64,000 nt of DNA, from contig NZ_CM001023.1 of NCBI RefSeq assembly GCF_000166275.1, forward strand, positions 2,545,001 to 2,609,000, read 5' to 3'. Source of the DNA: Algoriphagus machipongonensis (GTDB taxonomy: Bacteria; Bacteroidota; Bacteroidia; Cytophagales; Cyclobacteriaceae). Positions within the stretch are counted from its first letter, which is position 1. Each line of letters starts with the position of its first letter. The translations under genes and the position numbers were made by a program. Under the pieces are notes generated by a model. It was not told the DNA's origin. It did not search any database and saw nothing but the letters and a program-made list of their open reading frames with translations. This document shows positions 34,054 through 44,000 of this stretch, one piece after another.

Positions 34054-35037
34054 ATGCTAACAAAAATGAATTATACCTGGAAGGGTTTATTAGTCATCCT
34101 AATATCCTTTGCTTTTGCTTCCTGTACTGATACGGAAGAGTCAAGCAGCCCAATGCTGGAAAGTAATCTAAAGTCAATTCCTGAGGTCTTAAAAACAATG
34201 GAAAAGAATTCGGATTCCGGGGATTTGAATGCTAGAAAAAATGGAGGAAATACCTATGCCACCTTTAATGCAGCATTAGGTAAATCAGGATTAGCCTCTG
34301 TTTTTGCTAAAAATGAATTGACAGTTTTTGCACCAAATGATGCTGCCTTTGCAGAACTAGGGTTAAACCCTGGTAATATCGGTGATTTGGAAGGCTTAAC
34401 AGATATTTTGCTTTACCATGTGGTGGCTGGGTCTGTTTATTCCAGTGAATTAGTAGAGGGTTTTGTTCCTACTATCAATGGTATTGCCGTGAAGATCAGC
34501 TTGGCAGATGGACCTATGGTCAACGATTCCAATATTATTTTAACCGATAAAATGGCTAGAAACGGAGTGATTCATGGAATCGATGCAGTACTTTTTCCTC
34601 CCATGGAGAATGTCATGGAGCTTTTGGATAATACTGTAAGCACTACAGGAGATTTCACTACTTTACAAGCGGCGATTGATGCAGTTCCGGACCTTAGAGA
34701 AACCTTAATTGGTTTGGATGGTATTACGATCTTCGCCCCAAATGATGAGGCATTTAATAAAGTTGGTCTAAATGCCGGAACTGTTGGTTTTTTTGACACA
34801 GATAGGCTTGCAAATATTTTACAATACCATGTTTTTGGTGGGGGAGTTGTTTTCTCTTCAGATTTAATGGATGGGGATATCACTATGTTACAAGGCGGTA
34901 CTCTAACTGTCGATACTTCAGGGCCTTCATTAATTGATGAGAATAACCGCGATTCAGATATAATTTTAACTGATTTACAAGCATCTAATGGAATAATACA
35001 TGGAATCAGTGATGTTATTTTACCTTTGAATTATTGA
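34054..35037 (+). CDS. fasciclin (FAS1) domain lipoprotein
   Basis: A 327-residue lipoprotein with lipobox FASC (Cys about 25). Two FAS1 domains follow: about 58-195 (FNAALGKSGLASVF, TVFAPNDAAFAELG, LLYHVVAGSVYSS, NGVIHGIDAVLFPP) and about 198-326 (TLQAAIDAVPDLRETL, TIFAPNDEAFNKVG, ILQYHVFGGGVVFSS, NGIIHGISDVILP). FAS1 domains act in adhesion and extracellular polymer binding, so an outer-surface role is likely. The gene is monocistronic with a terminator 20 bp downstream. Confidence 0.9.
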   Translation: MLTKMNYTWKGLLVILISFAFASCTDTEESSSPMLESNLKSIPEVLKTMEKNSDSGDLNARKNGGNTYATFNAALGKSGLASVFAKNELTVFAPNDAAFAELGLNPGNIGDLEGLTDILLYHVVAGSVYSSELVEGFVPTINGIAVKISLADGPMVNDSNIILTDKMARNGVIHGIDAVLFPPMENVMELLDNTVSTTGDFTTLQAAIDAVPDLRETLIGLDGITIFAPNDEAFNKVGLNAGTVGFFDTDRLANILQYHVFGGGVVFSSDLMDGDITMLQGGTLTVDTSGPSLIDENNRDSDIILTDLQASNGIIHGISDVILPLNY

Positions 35038-35056
35038 TTTTAACTATTAAAAAGAG

Positions 35057-35088
35057 AGGCTATAGAAAAATTTCTATAGCCTTTTTTT
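35057..35088 (+). terminator. intrinsic terminator of the fasciclin gene
   Basis: AGGCTATAGAAA pairs perfectly with TTTCTATAGCCT across a 2-base core loop and is followed by seven T. Confidence 0.88.
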
Positions 35089-35107
35089 AATCTTTTTAAT
35101 CAATCTA

Positions 35108-35330
35108 TAATTTGGGCTTTAGCCATTTCTTTTTAGCCTCCAGCTTCCCCGTTAGGAATCGGGGCAAGAGACCATTGATTGGATTTCGATGCAAAACCAT
35201 GTGGAATAAATGAATCTGGATTTTTAGAATAGACAATTTCCACGATTTGGTTTTTTGACCTTATCAATAGGAATGGCACTTTAGGCCATTCCGATAAAGA
35301 GTTCTCTACTGCTGCCTGGCTTTAGCCAAA
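35108..35330. repeat. degenerate palindromic module related to the transposase island
   Basis: GGGCTTTAGCCATTTC near 35113, GGAATGGC...GGCCATTCC near 35270-35293, and CTGGCTTTAGCC near 35318-35329 repeat the closing elements of the modules at 31.4-33.2 kb. The last palindrome lies inside the 3' end of the minus-strand gene at 35306-35611. In between, CTTCCCCGTTAGGAATCGGG is another hairpin. It looks like an isolated, decayed copy without its own transposase. Confidence 0.6.
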
Positions 35331-35611
35331 AACTCTCCAATATCCCTCTCATCAGTAACCTCCTCCTCCGTCTCCTCAAACCCCTCAAACTCATGCCACT
35401 CATGATCCACTTCTGGATTATACGGAGAGGCATGTAATCGAGGCAATCCCCAATCACCTGGAACAAAAAACTCCTCAGAGATCAACTTAGGAATAAGGAT
35501 GGAAATGGCTTCTTCCACTGCCATTCCTCTAGGATTAGAAAATACCACAGAGCCAAATTCCTTGTAATTATGGGCATCCCGATAGCGGTAGTTGAGGCGG
35601 ATGTTTTTCAT
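35306..35611 (-). CDS. small hypothetical protein
   Basis: A 101-residue acidic protein (IRLNYRYRDAHNYKEFGSVV, then HASPYNPEVDHEWHEFEGFEE) without signal peptide. I recall similar short proteins in Bacteroidota but no named function. The gene lies about 90 bp downstream of the helicase gene on the same strand, so it may be a companion of that putative defence or repair gene. Its last codons (LAKARQQ) are made from the palindromic GGCTTTAGCC element, suggesting a repeat inserted at or near the original stop. Confidence 0.55.
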   Translation of the reverse strand: MKNIRLNYRYRDAHNYKEFGSVVFSNPRGMAVEEAISILIPKLISEEFFVPGDWGLPRLHASPYNPEVDHEWHEFEGFEETEEEVTDERDIGEFLAKARQQ

Positions 35612-35703
35612 ACTTTAGCTGAAACTACCAGCAAAGCTATAATCCAAAGATTCTCTAGTACCAGCTTTCCCAATGGATTCAGTCAATCTGTGTCTAGGTT
35701 CAA

Positions 35704-38700
35704 TCAGCCTATTGACAACTTCGCAGATGCCTGATATAAAAATGGCGGTATGGGTTCGTTGAGTTCCCATGTAATATTCATTGGTTTAAACCCTTCATAA
35801 GATTGAAAGTTCGCCTCTCCTATAAATACAAAGCCTAATTTGTTACCATATTCATTCTCATTCTCCTCGCGAACGAAGAGGAGTATTTTTTTACCTTTTT
35901 GTTTGTGTTGGATATAGCTTAATCCCCTTCCTCTGTCTGCTCTAGAAGAGTTTTGAGTCTGCCAATGAAATAGTCTCTCATTGATTGCATAGTCAATGTA
36001 CATGGTGGTTGGTGAATAATGTTCATTCGACTTATTCAAATTGATGAAAAGAATTTCTGTATTCAAATCACTATTCTCAGCCACACCCTCTCGATTAGAT
36101 GACTTGGATTCAAAAGTACTAAAGCCAAAAGCAGCAAGAATCTGATCTCTAGTATATCTACTATGAACCTTCAATGGCTGTTCATAAGGAAGATTTATTT
36201 CCAACTCCATAAAGCCTATCTGATCCATTCTAATCTCCAAAACCTCAACCATTTCTTTAACCATGCTTTGATTCCTTCCAATTGCCTTAATACTTTCTTC
36301 CAAAGACTTAAAGCCACCTGCATTCTGCCAAAAATCATAATGAAGCATCAAGCACATAGTCTTTTCTACTTCATTTAACTCATCAAATTTAACTTGAAAG
36401 TCTTTCCGAGCTAGCCCGAGGATAAACTTAAAATAGGAATAAGATTCAGTAGAAAGCCATTTTTTACCTACACAACTCTGCCATTGCTTTTCATTAATTA
36501 AATCAGGCTCAGTTACCATCCCAGCTTCATACATAAGTCTCTGCCACATGCCTCTTTTATAGATCGTTTCTAGAGGAAATTGATGGAGTTGAATAAAGTT
36601 TTTGAGGGTTAGTGGCAGGGTACATTGATGTTGAAAGTTCCGAATTTTCTGGATCAATTGATTTCGATTCGGACTGATCGAAGCCCTAATGTTTTTTAAA
36701 ATGGTTTCTCTAGCTTGCTTTTCTAAAATAATCGAGCAACCTAATGGAACATGCTGAAAATTACGCTCCAATTCACTTTTGATAGAGGTATTTGTCTTGC
36801 CGATCATTGCTCGGAATTTACCTTCAAAGTCATATTCTGATCTTGCATTTCCCACGAAATCCAATACAGTCAAACAATCCTTTTCATCTGACAATCGTAG
36901 TCCTCGGCCTAACTGTTGTAAAAAAACAGTTAGACTTTCTGTAGGCCTTAAAAATAAGACCGTATCTATCTCTGGAATATCTACTCCTTCATTGAAGATA
37001 TCTACTAAAAATAAGTAGTTGATTTCCTTCTTCTGGAGTCTATTTCGAATATGTTTGCGGTTATCATTTCTATTACTGACCAAGTAATCAGCTTTTAATC
37101 CAGCTAGGGTGAATTTCTCCGCCATAAACTGGGCATGCTCTTGTGTGACACAAAACCCTAAAGCTCTTACTTCTTGAATATCGGTCACATACTTATCTAA
37201 TGAGTCAATGATATTTCCAACCCGCTGATCATTGCTGGTGTAGAGGCTACTAAGCTCTGATGGCATATATCGACCCCTAGACCAGGAAACATTAGATAGG
37301 TCCACTGTATCAGAAATCCCGAAGTAATTAAAAGGGCTAAGTAGTTTTTGATTTAGAGCTTCCGGAAGCCTAATCTCCGCCGCGATATGATTACAGAAAT
37401 CTTCCAAGATATCGGCCCCATCCATTCGTTCAGGTGTAGCAGTTAGTCCAAGTAAAATCTGAGGAGTAAACTTATGGAGAATAGGGCGGTAGCTATTGGC
37501 AGCTATGTGATGAACCTCATCAACAATTATGAAATCAAAGTAGCCTGCAGATAATTCTAAACCTTCCAATCTATTGTTAAGCGTTTGGACCGATGCAAAA
37601 ACCTGTCTGTATTGTGTTGGTTCTTCTCCATCTACCCAAAGTTCGCCAAAATTGTTATCCTTTAGTACTCCTCTAAAAGCTCCCATGGCCTGCTGAAGTA
37701 TTTCCTTTCTGTGAGCAACAAATAGTAATTTAGCTGTTGGGTTTTTCTGATAGAATCGTTTGAAATCAAAAGCTGAAATAATAGTTTTTCCAGTTCCAGT
37801 GGCAGCTACTAACAGATTTCTATATCTACCATGTACAGTTCGCTCAACTTCCAATTTCTCCAATATTTCTTCTTGGAAGGTATAAGGTTTAAGATCAAAA
37901 TAACCAAGATTAACTTCCAAAGCGACTCCACCAGCAAAACGACCTTCTTTAAGTGCTACTTTCAGTTTTTCAGAGTGTCGAGTATGATCGTAAGTTTCGA
38001 AATCTTTGCTATTCCAGTAGGTGTCAAATGTATGCTGAGCCGATTCTATGACTTGAGGTATTTCCTTATTGCTCAGTTTTACATTCCATTCCAGACCTTT
38101 GGTCAAAGCGGATTTCGATAGGTTAGATGAACCTATATATGCAGTATGGAAACCCGTGTTTCTATAAAAAAGATAGGCTTTGACATGTACACGTTCATTC
38201 TTGGTATTGTAAGATACCTTCACCTCTGTATTGGGTAGATTAGCTAGGAATTCAACGCTTTTAGCATCTGTAGCTCCCACATAGGTGGTGGTAATCAATC
38301 GAAGTTTACCTCCTCGATTAGTGAATTCTTCTAGCTGTGGCATTAAAAGTCTCAGTCCTTCCCATTTGATAAAAGATACTAAGAAATCAATGCGATTTGA
38401 AGAACTAATTTCTTTCTGTAATTCCCCATCCATCTGAAGTTTCTTGGGGCCACCACCTCCGGTGATCAGGGAACTGAAGATCAATCTCGATTCAGGAGTG
38501 ATGCTTTTGAGAAACAATTGAAAGTCTGAAACCCCAAGATCTAGTCTAGAATAAATTGCAGTCAGTAAACTAGTATTCAGCGCCAGCAGATCTTGATCAA
38601 ATTCCTCTTCATCCAGTTCCTGTTTGATCAAAAGGATGATTTTATTGACTAGTTCGATTTGTCTTAGCACAGCATCATCACCAGAGAGATAGGAGAGAGC

Positions 38701-38856
38701 TCTTTTGAGTACTACCGAAAAATATTGGGAAAGCACATCCTTTGCTTCTGCTTTATCAATGGGTTTTTGATCTACAAAAAACACCTCTTGATCCAGTTCA
38801 TCAAGCTTTGACTGCACCAGCTTGGATATCAGTGATTCATAAATTCCTTCTTGCAT
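35704..38856 (-). CDS. PLD-domain / DEAD-like helicase fusion (DUF3427-type)
   Basis: A 1050-residue multidomain protein. Residues about 1-130 form a helical N-terminal domain. A phospholipase-D-like nuclease domain follows (about 150-290) with one HKD half-motif, His224-x-Lys226 and GSSN 242-245. The SF2 helicase core spans about 325-700, with Walker A AATGTGKT (351-358), DEVH (446-449) and LTATP (470-474), plus the helicase C domain with QQLGRGLRLSD. The C-terminus (about 950-1050) resembles DUF3427. Proteins of this architecture occur in restriction and defence islands. Here it diverges from an HNH gene 163 bp away, and a second PLD gene follows. Nucleic-acid cleavage coupled to ATP-driven translocation is the likely activity. 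Confidence 0.85.
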   Translation of the reverse strand: MQEGIYESLISKLVQSKLDELDQEVFFVDQKPIDKAEAKDVLSQYFSVVLKRALSYLSGDDAVLRQIELVNKIILLIKQELDEEEFDQDLLALNTSLLTAIYSRLDLGVSDFQLFLKSITPESRLIFSSLITGGGGPKKLQMDGELQKEISSSNRIDFLVSFIKWEGLRLLMPQLEEFTNRGGKLRLITTTYVGATDAKSVEFLANLPNTEVKVSYNTKNERVHVKAYLFYRNTGFHTAYIGSSNLSKSALTKGLEWNVKLSNKEIPQVIESAQHTFDTYWNSKDFETYDHTRHSEKLKVALKEGRFAGGVALEVNLGYFDLKPYTFQEEILEKLEVERTVHGRYRNLLVAATGTGKTIISAFDFKRFYQKNPTAKLLFVAHRKEILQQAMGAFRGVLKDNNFGELWVDGEEPTQYRQVFASVQTLNNRLEGLELSAGYFDFIIVDEVHHIAANSYRPILHKFTPQILLGLTATPERMDGADILEDFCNHIAAEIRLPEALNQKLLSPFNYFGISDTVDLSNVSWSRGRYMPSELSSLYTSNDQRVGNIIDSLDKYVTDIQEVRALGFCVTQEHAQFMAEKFTLAGLKADYLVSNRNDNRKHIRNRLQKKEINYLFLVDIFNEGVDIPEIDTVLFLRPTESLTVFLQQLGRGLRLSDEKDCLTVLDFVGNARSEYDFEGKFRAMIGKTNTSIKSELERNFQHVPLGCSIILEKQARETILKNIRASISPNRNQLIQKIRNFQHQCTLPLTLKNFIQLHQFPLETIYKRGMWQRLMYEAGMVTEPDLINEKQWQSCVGKKWLSTESYSYFKFILGLARKDFQVKFDELNEVEKTMCLMLHYDFWQNAGGFKSLEESIKAIGRNQSMVKEMVEVLEIRMDQIGFMELEINLPYEQPLKVHSRYTRDQILAAFGFSTFESKSSNREGVAENSDLNTEILFINLNKSNEHYSPTTMYIDYAINERLFHWQTQNSSRADRGRGLSYIQHKQKGKKILLFVREENENEYGNKLGFVFIGEANFQSYEGFKPMNITWELNEPIPPFLYQASAKLSIG

Positions 38857-39019
38857 TTTGAAAAAGTTACCTTGATGAAGTCATTTTTCTACTTTGAAAT
38901 AGACTAATTCTTTCGATTTATACAAAGGGTGGTAGTCTTTTATCACTATTTATTTAAGCAATGCTAGAATTGATAAATCCTAAATTCTAGTTAGTTTGGT
39001 ATTCGAAGAATTTTAATAG

Positions 39020-39970
39020 ATGAATCTAGAAAGATTTTTAATTGGCTTAACCAAACTCAAAAGAGGCTCAACTCCCTATGGACTTGCTCCCCATAAGCCC
39101 ATATTACTTTTGACACTTCTAGATTTACTAGATATGGGATATGGTGCTGATAACAAGTTTTATATTGATAATATTTTAGTTTGCACCTTCCATGAAAATT
39201 GGGATATATTAGCCTCAGATGGCTTTATAGAAGATTTTACCCTTCCATTCTATCACCTACAGAATGATAAAATAGAAGGTGCTTCTTTTTGGTTTTTAAA
39301 AACCATTCCGGGACATCAGATAACTAAACATATTCAAAGTATTCAGACTCTTTCAGAAATGGTAGAATACGCATGCTTATCTGAACCATTTTTCCAGATG
39401 TTGATTCTTAAGGAAAATAGAGATTCTATGAGAAATATGTTGGTGAAATTCTATTTCCCTTCATCAAGTGAGCACTATTTTAGAGCGAATAGGGAACAAG
39501 GAAAATACTTAAAAGAAGTACAGCAGTATGTGCTCAATGAAGTTCCTAAAGTAATGCGCCTGCAGGTCGCAGAGGAAGAAGTGGTGTATGTGCGAAATTG
39601 GACTTTTAAAAAGTTGGTACCTAAAGTGTATCAAAGCACCTGCGCCATTTCAGGAATGAAAGTGGGTTCAATTAATGGAAGATCTCTGATAGATGCTTGT
39701 CATATTGTCCCTTTTAGCCAAGACCAAGATGACCGAATTTCTAATGGAATTGCCCTATGCCCTAATCTCCATCGAGCATTCGATAGCGGGCTAGTCTCTA
39801 TAGATCAAGATTATAGAGTCTTGGTTTCAGATCAGGTAATTGAGGATCGATCTCATCCTTATGGATTAGCTGACCTAAAAGGGAGGAAAGTTATACTTCC
39901 TAAAGAAAAAAAAATTTGGCCAAGTCAAAGGAACTTGGAAAGGCATAGAAGTATGAGTTTTTTGAATTAA
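39020..39970 (+). CDS. HNH endonuclease (HNH_2 type)
   Basis: A 316-residue protein whose C-terminal part carries an HNH_2-type site: TCAISGMKVGSINGRSLIDA with CHIVPF (about 212-238), then RISNGIALCPNLHRAFDSG (about 247-265), giving H..N..H. The N-terminal 190 residues (KRGSTPYGLAPHKPILLLTL, then FHENWDIL) match the leader typical of putative type IV or modification-dependent restriction endonucleases of the McrA-like group. It is divergent to the PLD-helicase gene and followed by a PLD gene, which supports a defence or restriction role. The recognised DNA or modification is unknown. Confidence 0.85.
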   Translation: MNLERFLIGLTKLKRGSTPYGLAPHKPILLLTLLDLLDMGYGADNKFYIDNILVCTFHENWDILASDGFIEDFTLPFYHLQNDKIEGASFWFLKTIPGHQITKHIQSIQTLSEMVEYACLSEPFFQMLILKENRDSMRNMLVKFYFPSSSEHYFRANREQGKYLKEVQQYVLNEVPKVMRLQVAEEEVVYVRNWTFKKLVPKVYQSTCAISGMKVGSINGRSLIDACHIVPFSQDQDDRISNGIALCPNLHRAFDSGLVSIDQDYRVLVSDQVIEDRSHPYGLADLKGRKVILPKEKKIWPSQRNLERHRSMSFLN

Positions 39971-40105
39971 AAGTTTAAAATTATTTAAAAATACCCTGTA
40001 TAGGGTATAAAATTTATTCTAGTTTTTAGGTTCTTTAGTTCTGAATTTGAAGGAGAAAAAGCAAGCTTTCTTCAAATCATTATAAATTAACTAATTAAAT
40101 AAATT

Positions 40106-40963
40106 ATGAGTAAATTTTTAACTGGAGACGATTTAATTGAAGCAATAGATGACATTATTTGGGACGCTCAGTCTATCCTTATGATTGTATCTCCTTACAT
40201 TAAATTGGACGAATATTTTAAACGCCTTTTTGATAACCATATCAGAAAACCTGAATTGCACATCATTTTAATTTTTGGAAAAAATGAACAAGAGGTAAAG
40301 CGGAGTATGAGCAAAGATGACTTCGATTACTTTAAAAAATTTCCTAACATCAGTATTATTTATGTTTCAAGCCTTCATGCAAAATATTATGGGAATGAAA
40401 GTAGAGGTGTAATCACATCAATAAACCTATATGACTTCTCCTTCAAGAACAATATAGAATTTGGTGTTTTTTCTGAACAAAGTGTTTTAGATAGATTTAA
40501 GCAGACTGCAGATAACTCTGCTTGGAATGAATGCTTCGAAATTGCAGAATCGCACGCTGCAATTTTTATAAGAAGACCTGTTTTTGAACATAAGCGATCC
40601 TTAATATCTAAAAGCAAAAATTATTTAGGGTCAGAAACACTACTTGACGAGACCGATCGCTTTTATGGTTATTTCAAAAAGAGGAAATCTTCAGAGAAAA
40701 AGTTTATAGAATATCCAACAGAGCTTGCTTCGGACACAATAATTGAATCAAAACCAACTAGGGAAAAGGAAGATCTTCCTGTCCATGGATTTTGTATCCG
40801 AACAGGTGTACAGATAAAGTTTAATCCAAATCAGCCTATGAGCAAGTCTGCTTGGAAAAAGTGGAGTGAGTTTGGAAATGAGGAGTATCCGGAAAAGTTT
40901 TGCCATAGGTCCGGAAAGCCTTCAAATGGCAAAACATCGATGAAAAACCCTGTTTTAGGTTAA
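40106..40963 (+). CDS. PLD-family nuclease-like protein with zinc-finger-like tail
   Basis: A 285-residue protein with a single PLD half-site: LHAKYYGN...SINLYDF, giving His91, Lys93 and Ser105/Asn107. A dimer would build a full active site, as in small bacterial PLD nucleases. The C-terminal stretch (GFCIRTGVQIKFNPNQPMSK, then EEYPEKFCHRSG) resembles the zinc-ribbon tail of this family, but several of the expected cysteines are replaced. It lies 135 bp after the HNH gene on the same strand. Known relatives are of unclear function; a nuclease role with the neighbouring cluster is inferred. Confidence 0.75.
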   Translation: MSKFLTGDDLIEAIDDIIWDAQSILMIVSPYIKLDEYFKRLFDNHIRKPELHIILIFGKNEQEVKRSMSKDDFDYFKKFPNISIIYVSSLHAKYYGNESRGVITSINLYDFSFKNNIEFGVFSEQSVLDRFKQTADNSAWNECFEIAESHAAIFIRRPVFEHKRSLISKSKNYLGSETLLDETDRFYGYFKKRKSSEKKFIEYPTELASDTIIESKPTREKEDLPVHGFCIRTGVQIKFNPNQPMSKSAWKKWSEFGNEEYPEKFCHRSGKPSNGKTSMKNPVLG

Positions 40964-41004
40964 TTCAAATTAAATTGAAAGTAGCAAGTGTTTAAAAAAA
41001 TCTT

Positions 41005-41042
41005 GAAGAAGTTATATTAAATTCATTTAATATAACTTCTTC
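41005..41042. terminator. bidirectional terminator between PLD gene and smc
   Basis: A perfect 17-bp stem (GAAGAAGTTATATTAAA and its complement) with loop TTCA, preceded by A-rich and followed by a T-rich stretch. It lies exactly between the two converging genes. Confidence 0.85.
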
Positions 41043-41046
41043 CTTC

Positions 41047-44000
41047 CTAAGCCAACTCCCTTAAATCCACAGGCACCACTCTGGAAACTCCCGCTTCGAT
41101 CATGGTAATGCCATAGATAATATCCGTGCTAGCCATTGTGCGCTTGTTATGGGTGACGATAATAAACTGGGACTCGCCGCTAAACTGCTGGATAATCTGG
41201 TTGAACTTATCAATATTAGCATCATCCAGTGGGGCATCCACCTCATCAAAAATACAGAAAGGCGCAGGCTTTAATAGATAAATAGAAAAGAGTAGGGAAG
41301 TAGCTGTCAGCGTCTTCTCACCACCAGAAAGCTGGTTGATCGTCAACGGTCTCTTACCTTTTGGCTTGGCCATAATCTCAATGGCAGATTCCAATGGATT
41401 GTCTGGATCCACTAACTTCAGATCGCAATCATCCTGCTCGGTAAAGAGAGAACGGAATACTTTGACAAAGTTCTCCTTGATCTTATCAAAGGCATCCAAG
41501 AAGGTTTCTTTGGCCACCTGATCGATTTCCTTGATGGTATTTAAAAGAGACTCCTTGGCATTTAGCAAGTCCTCTTTTTGTGTGGTGATAAAGTCATGGC
41601 GAACCTTGATCTCATCATAAGCCTCCATCGCCATTGGGTTGATTGGGCCGATTTTCTCCAGCTTCTCCTTTTGCTTACTGACCAAAGCTCTTAAATCCTC
41701 TTCTTTAAACTCCAGGAAGGCTTCATCCAATTCCGGATTTTCTTCCATCAATTCGTCTAAATCCAACTCAAACTCCACAGAAAGCCTTTCTTTCAGGCCC
41801 GTCATCTTCAGCTTGGTCTCATTGATATTATTTTGAAGTTCATGAAGTAACTCATCATGGGCTTCTTTGCCTTTCTGTAAGGATCGGATTTGCTGATCAG
41901 TTTCATCAATCTGTCCGCGGCTAGCATAGTAATCCTTTTCTGCCTCCTGCACTCCGTGCTCTATACCTTCTTTCTCGGAATACAGCTCGATCAGTTCATC
42001 ATCCTTCACCTCATTGTTTTCCAATAAGGATTTGATTTCCGTATCCAGATTGCTGAGTTCAGCCTGAGATTTCTCAATTCGTTCTTTCGAACTCTCGTAG
42101 GCATTTTGTTTAAACTCGATTTCTTGATCCAAGCTATTTACTCGGTTGAGCTGCTGATGATATTGGATATTTTCTTGGTTGAAAGCCTGAGATTTTTCTG
42201 TCAGCTTCGCAGTCTCCTCTTCCAGAGTTTCATTCAGTACTTCCAAGTCCTCCTGATCAGATTCATAGGCTGTTTTCTGTTCGGAAAGCTGAGGTTGAAT
42301 TTCTTCCAAACTCTCCTCCAAGCTGGCTATCCGATCCAAAATATCCTCACGCTTATTGGCATTGCTACTCAGAAGTTCCGCCAACTGCTCCTTTTTGGTG
42401 CGAACAGAAACATAATTCTGATTAATCTCATTGATCTTTTGCTGGCTTTCTTCCAAGACTTTTTTGTAGCTGACTTCTTTCAGCTTCATCAGGTCAGAAA
42501 GCTTTTGATCCAAGTTGTTTCTTGTGGCAGAGACCTTCTTGTTCAGTTCTTTGATCTCTTTATCCAGCTTTTCTAAGTTCTTGGCTCTACCAATTCTTTT
42601 TCCTTCGAAAAGCCCTACAGAGCCCCCAGAAAGAGAGAATTTACGTTTGGTGAATTTGCCGCTTTCGGAAATAAATACCACATCCTTGTCTTCCGGAAAC
42701 TCCTTTAAATCTCCCTGAACGATGTAGACATTATCCAGAATGAAATTGATTAGACGACTGTATTTGACATCAAACTCAATGATCTCTGTGGCAGGAATAG
42801 CATTAGAAAAAAGCTTCGTCTGACTGGGTTTGAATCGTTCGAAATGCTCCAAAACAAAGAAATTGGCCTTTCCTCTGGCCGAATCGCTTAACAAATGAAT
42901 GGCAGCAATCGCTTGTGTCTCTGTTTCCACCACATAATAATTCATATAACCTTCGAGGAAATTCTCGATGGTGACACGATACTTTTCATCCGTGGTCAAC
43001 AAATCGGAGAGGAGGGGAACGTCTTTGCCCCAGGAATTATTCTTTTTTAGGAATTTGATAGCCTCAGGAAATCCTTCCAGATTCTCCACCAAGGATTTGG
43101 TCAGGTTGAATTCGTTTTGTTTGGAGTCCAACTTTCTAGAAGAAGTGGTCAACTCCTCCCGGATCATTTCGATCACGCGGTTGGTATCTTCAATCTTGCT
43201 GTCAAGATCTTCTTGCTTTGTTTTTACTGCTTCATATTCTTGGGTTGCAGCATCCAAATCACCCTTGAGTTGGATTAACTTCTCCTCAAAATCCACCAAA
43301 TTGGCCTCTTGAGAGGAATCATCTGAGGAAGTTCGCTCCAGTTCTTGTTTGAGGGTAGAAAGCTGAATCTGCTTGATTTCTTGCTCCTTTCCCAATTGGT
43401 ACACTTTCTCTTTCAGTTGCTCAAAAGAGGCATTGAGAGTTTTTTGTTTTTGCTGATGCTCCGTATGAATGGCCTTCTGGCTTTCATAGGCCTCCCGAAG
43501 TTCTGTTACTATCAGCTCTTTTTCTGCCAGCATTTTGGCTGCAGATTCCTGCTCATGCTTCAGAGAACGAATGGAGAATCCTGCACGATCATTGGATTTA
43601 CGATCTGAGTCGATTTGTTCTCTTAATTTTTGGGAACGGTCTTCCAAGAAGCGTAAACGCTCATTTTTGATTTTCTTTTCAGATTCAAAAGAGCGGATTT
43701 TATTCACATGATCATTGAGAGTTTTCTGACGGGAAGCCAAAAGTTTTTCCTTGCTGATCAAGTCAGATTTTAGCTGATTGAGCATAGCTTCCTGATCGGC
43801 AACTTTGGTTTGAAGCTGCAATTTCCGATCATTTTCCTCTTGGATTTTTTTATTGGTCTCAGCGAGTGAGCTTGTGTATTTCTCAATACTTTTCTTGGCC
43901 AAGTTGATGCTGGCAAGCTTGTATTCCTTTTTGATATCGAAATATTTTGCTGCTTGCTTGGCCTGCTTTTCAAGGCTTTTGAGGTTTTTCTCAATCTCAT

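Noticed and set aside
42106..42576. 156-codon plus-strand open frame inside smc
   Set aside because: It is antisense to an unambiguous smc coding sequence; its composition mirrors the coiled-coil codons of the opposite strand.
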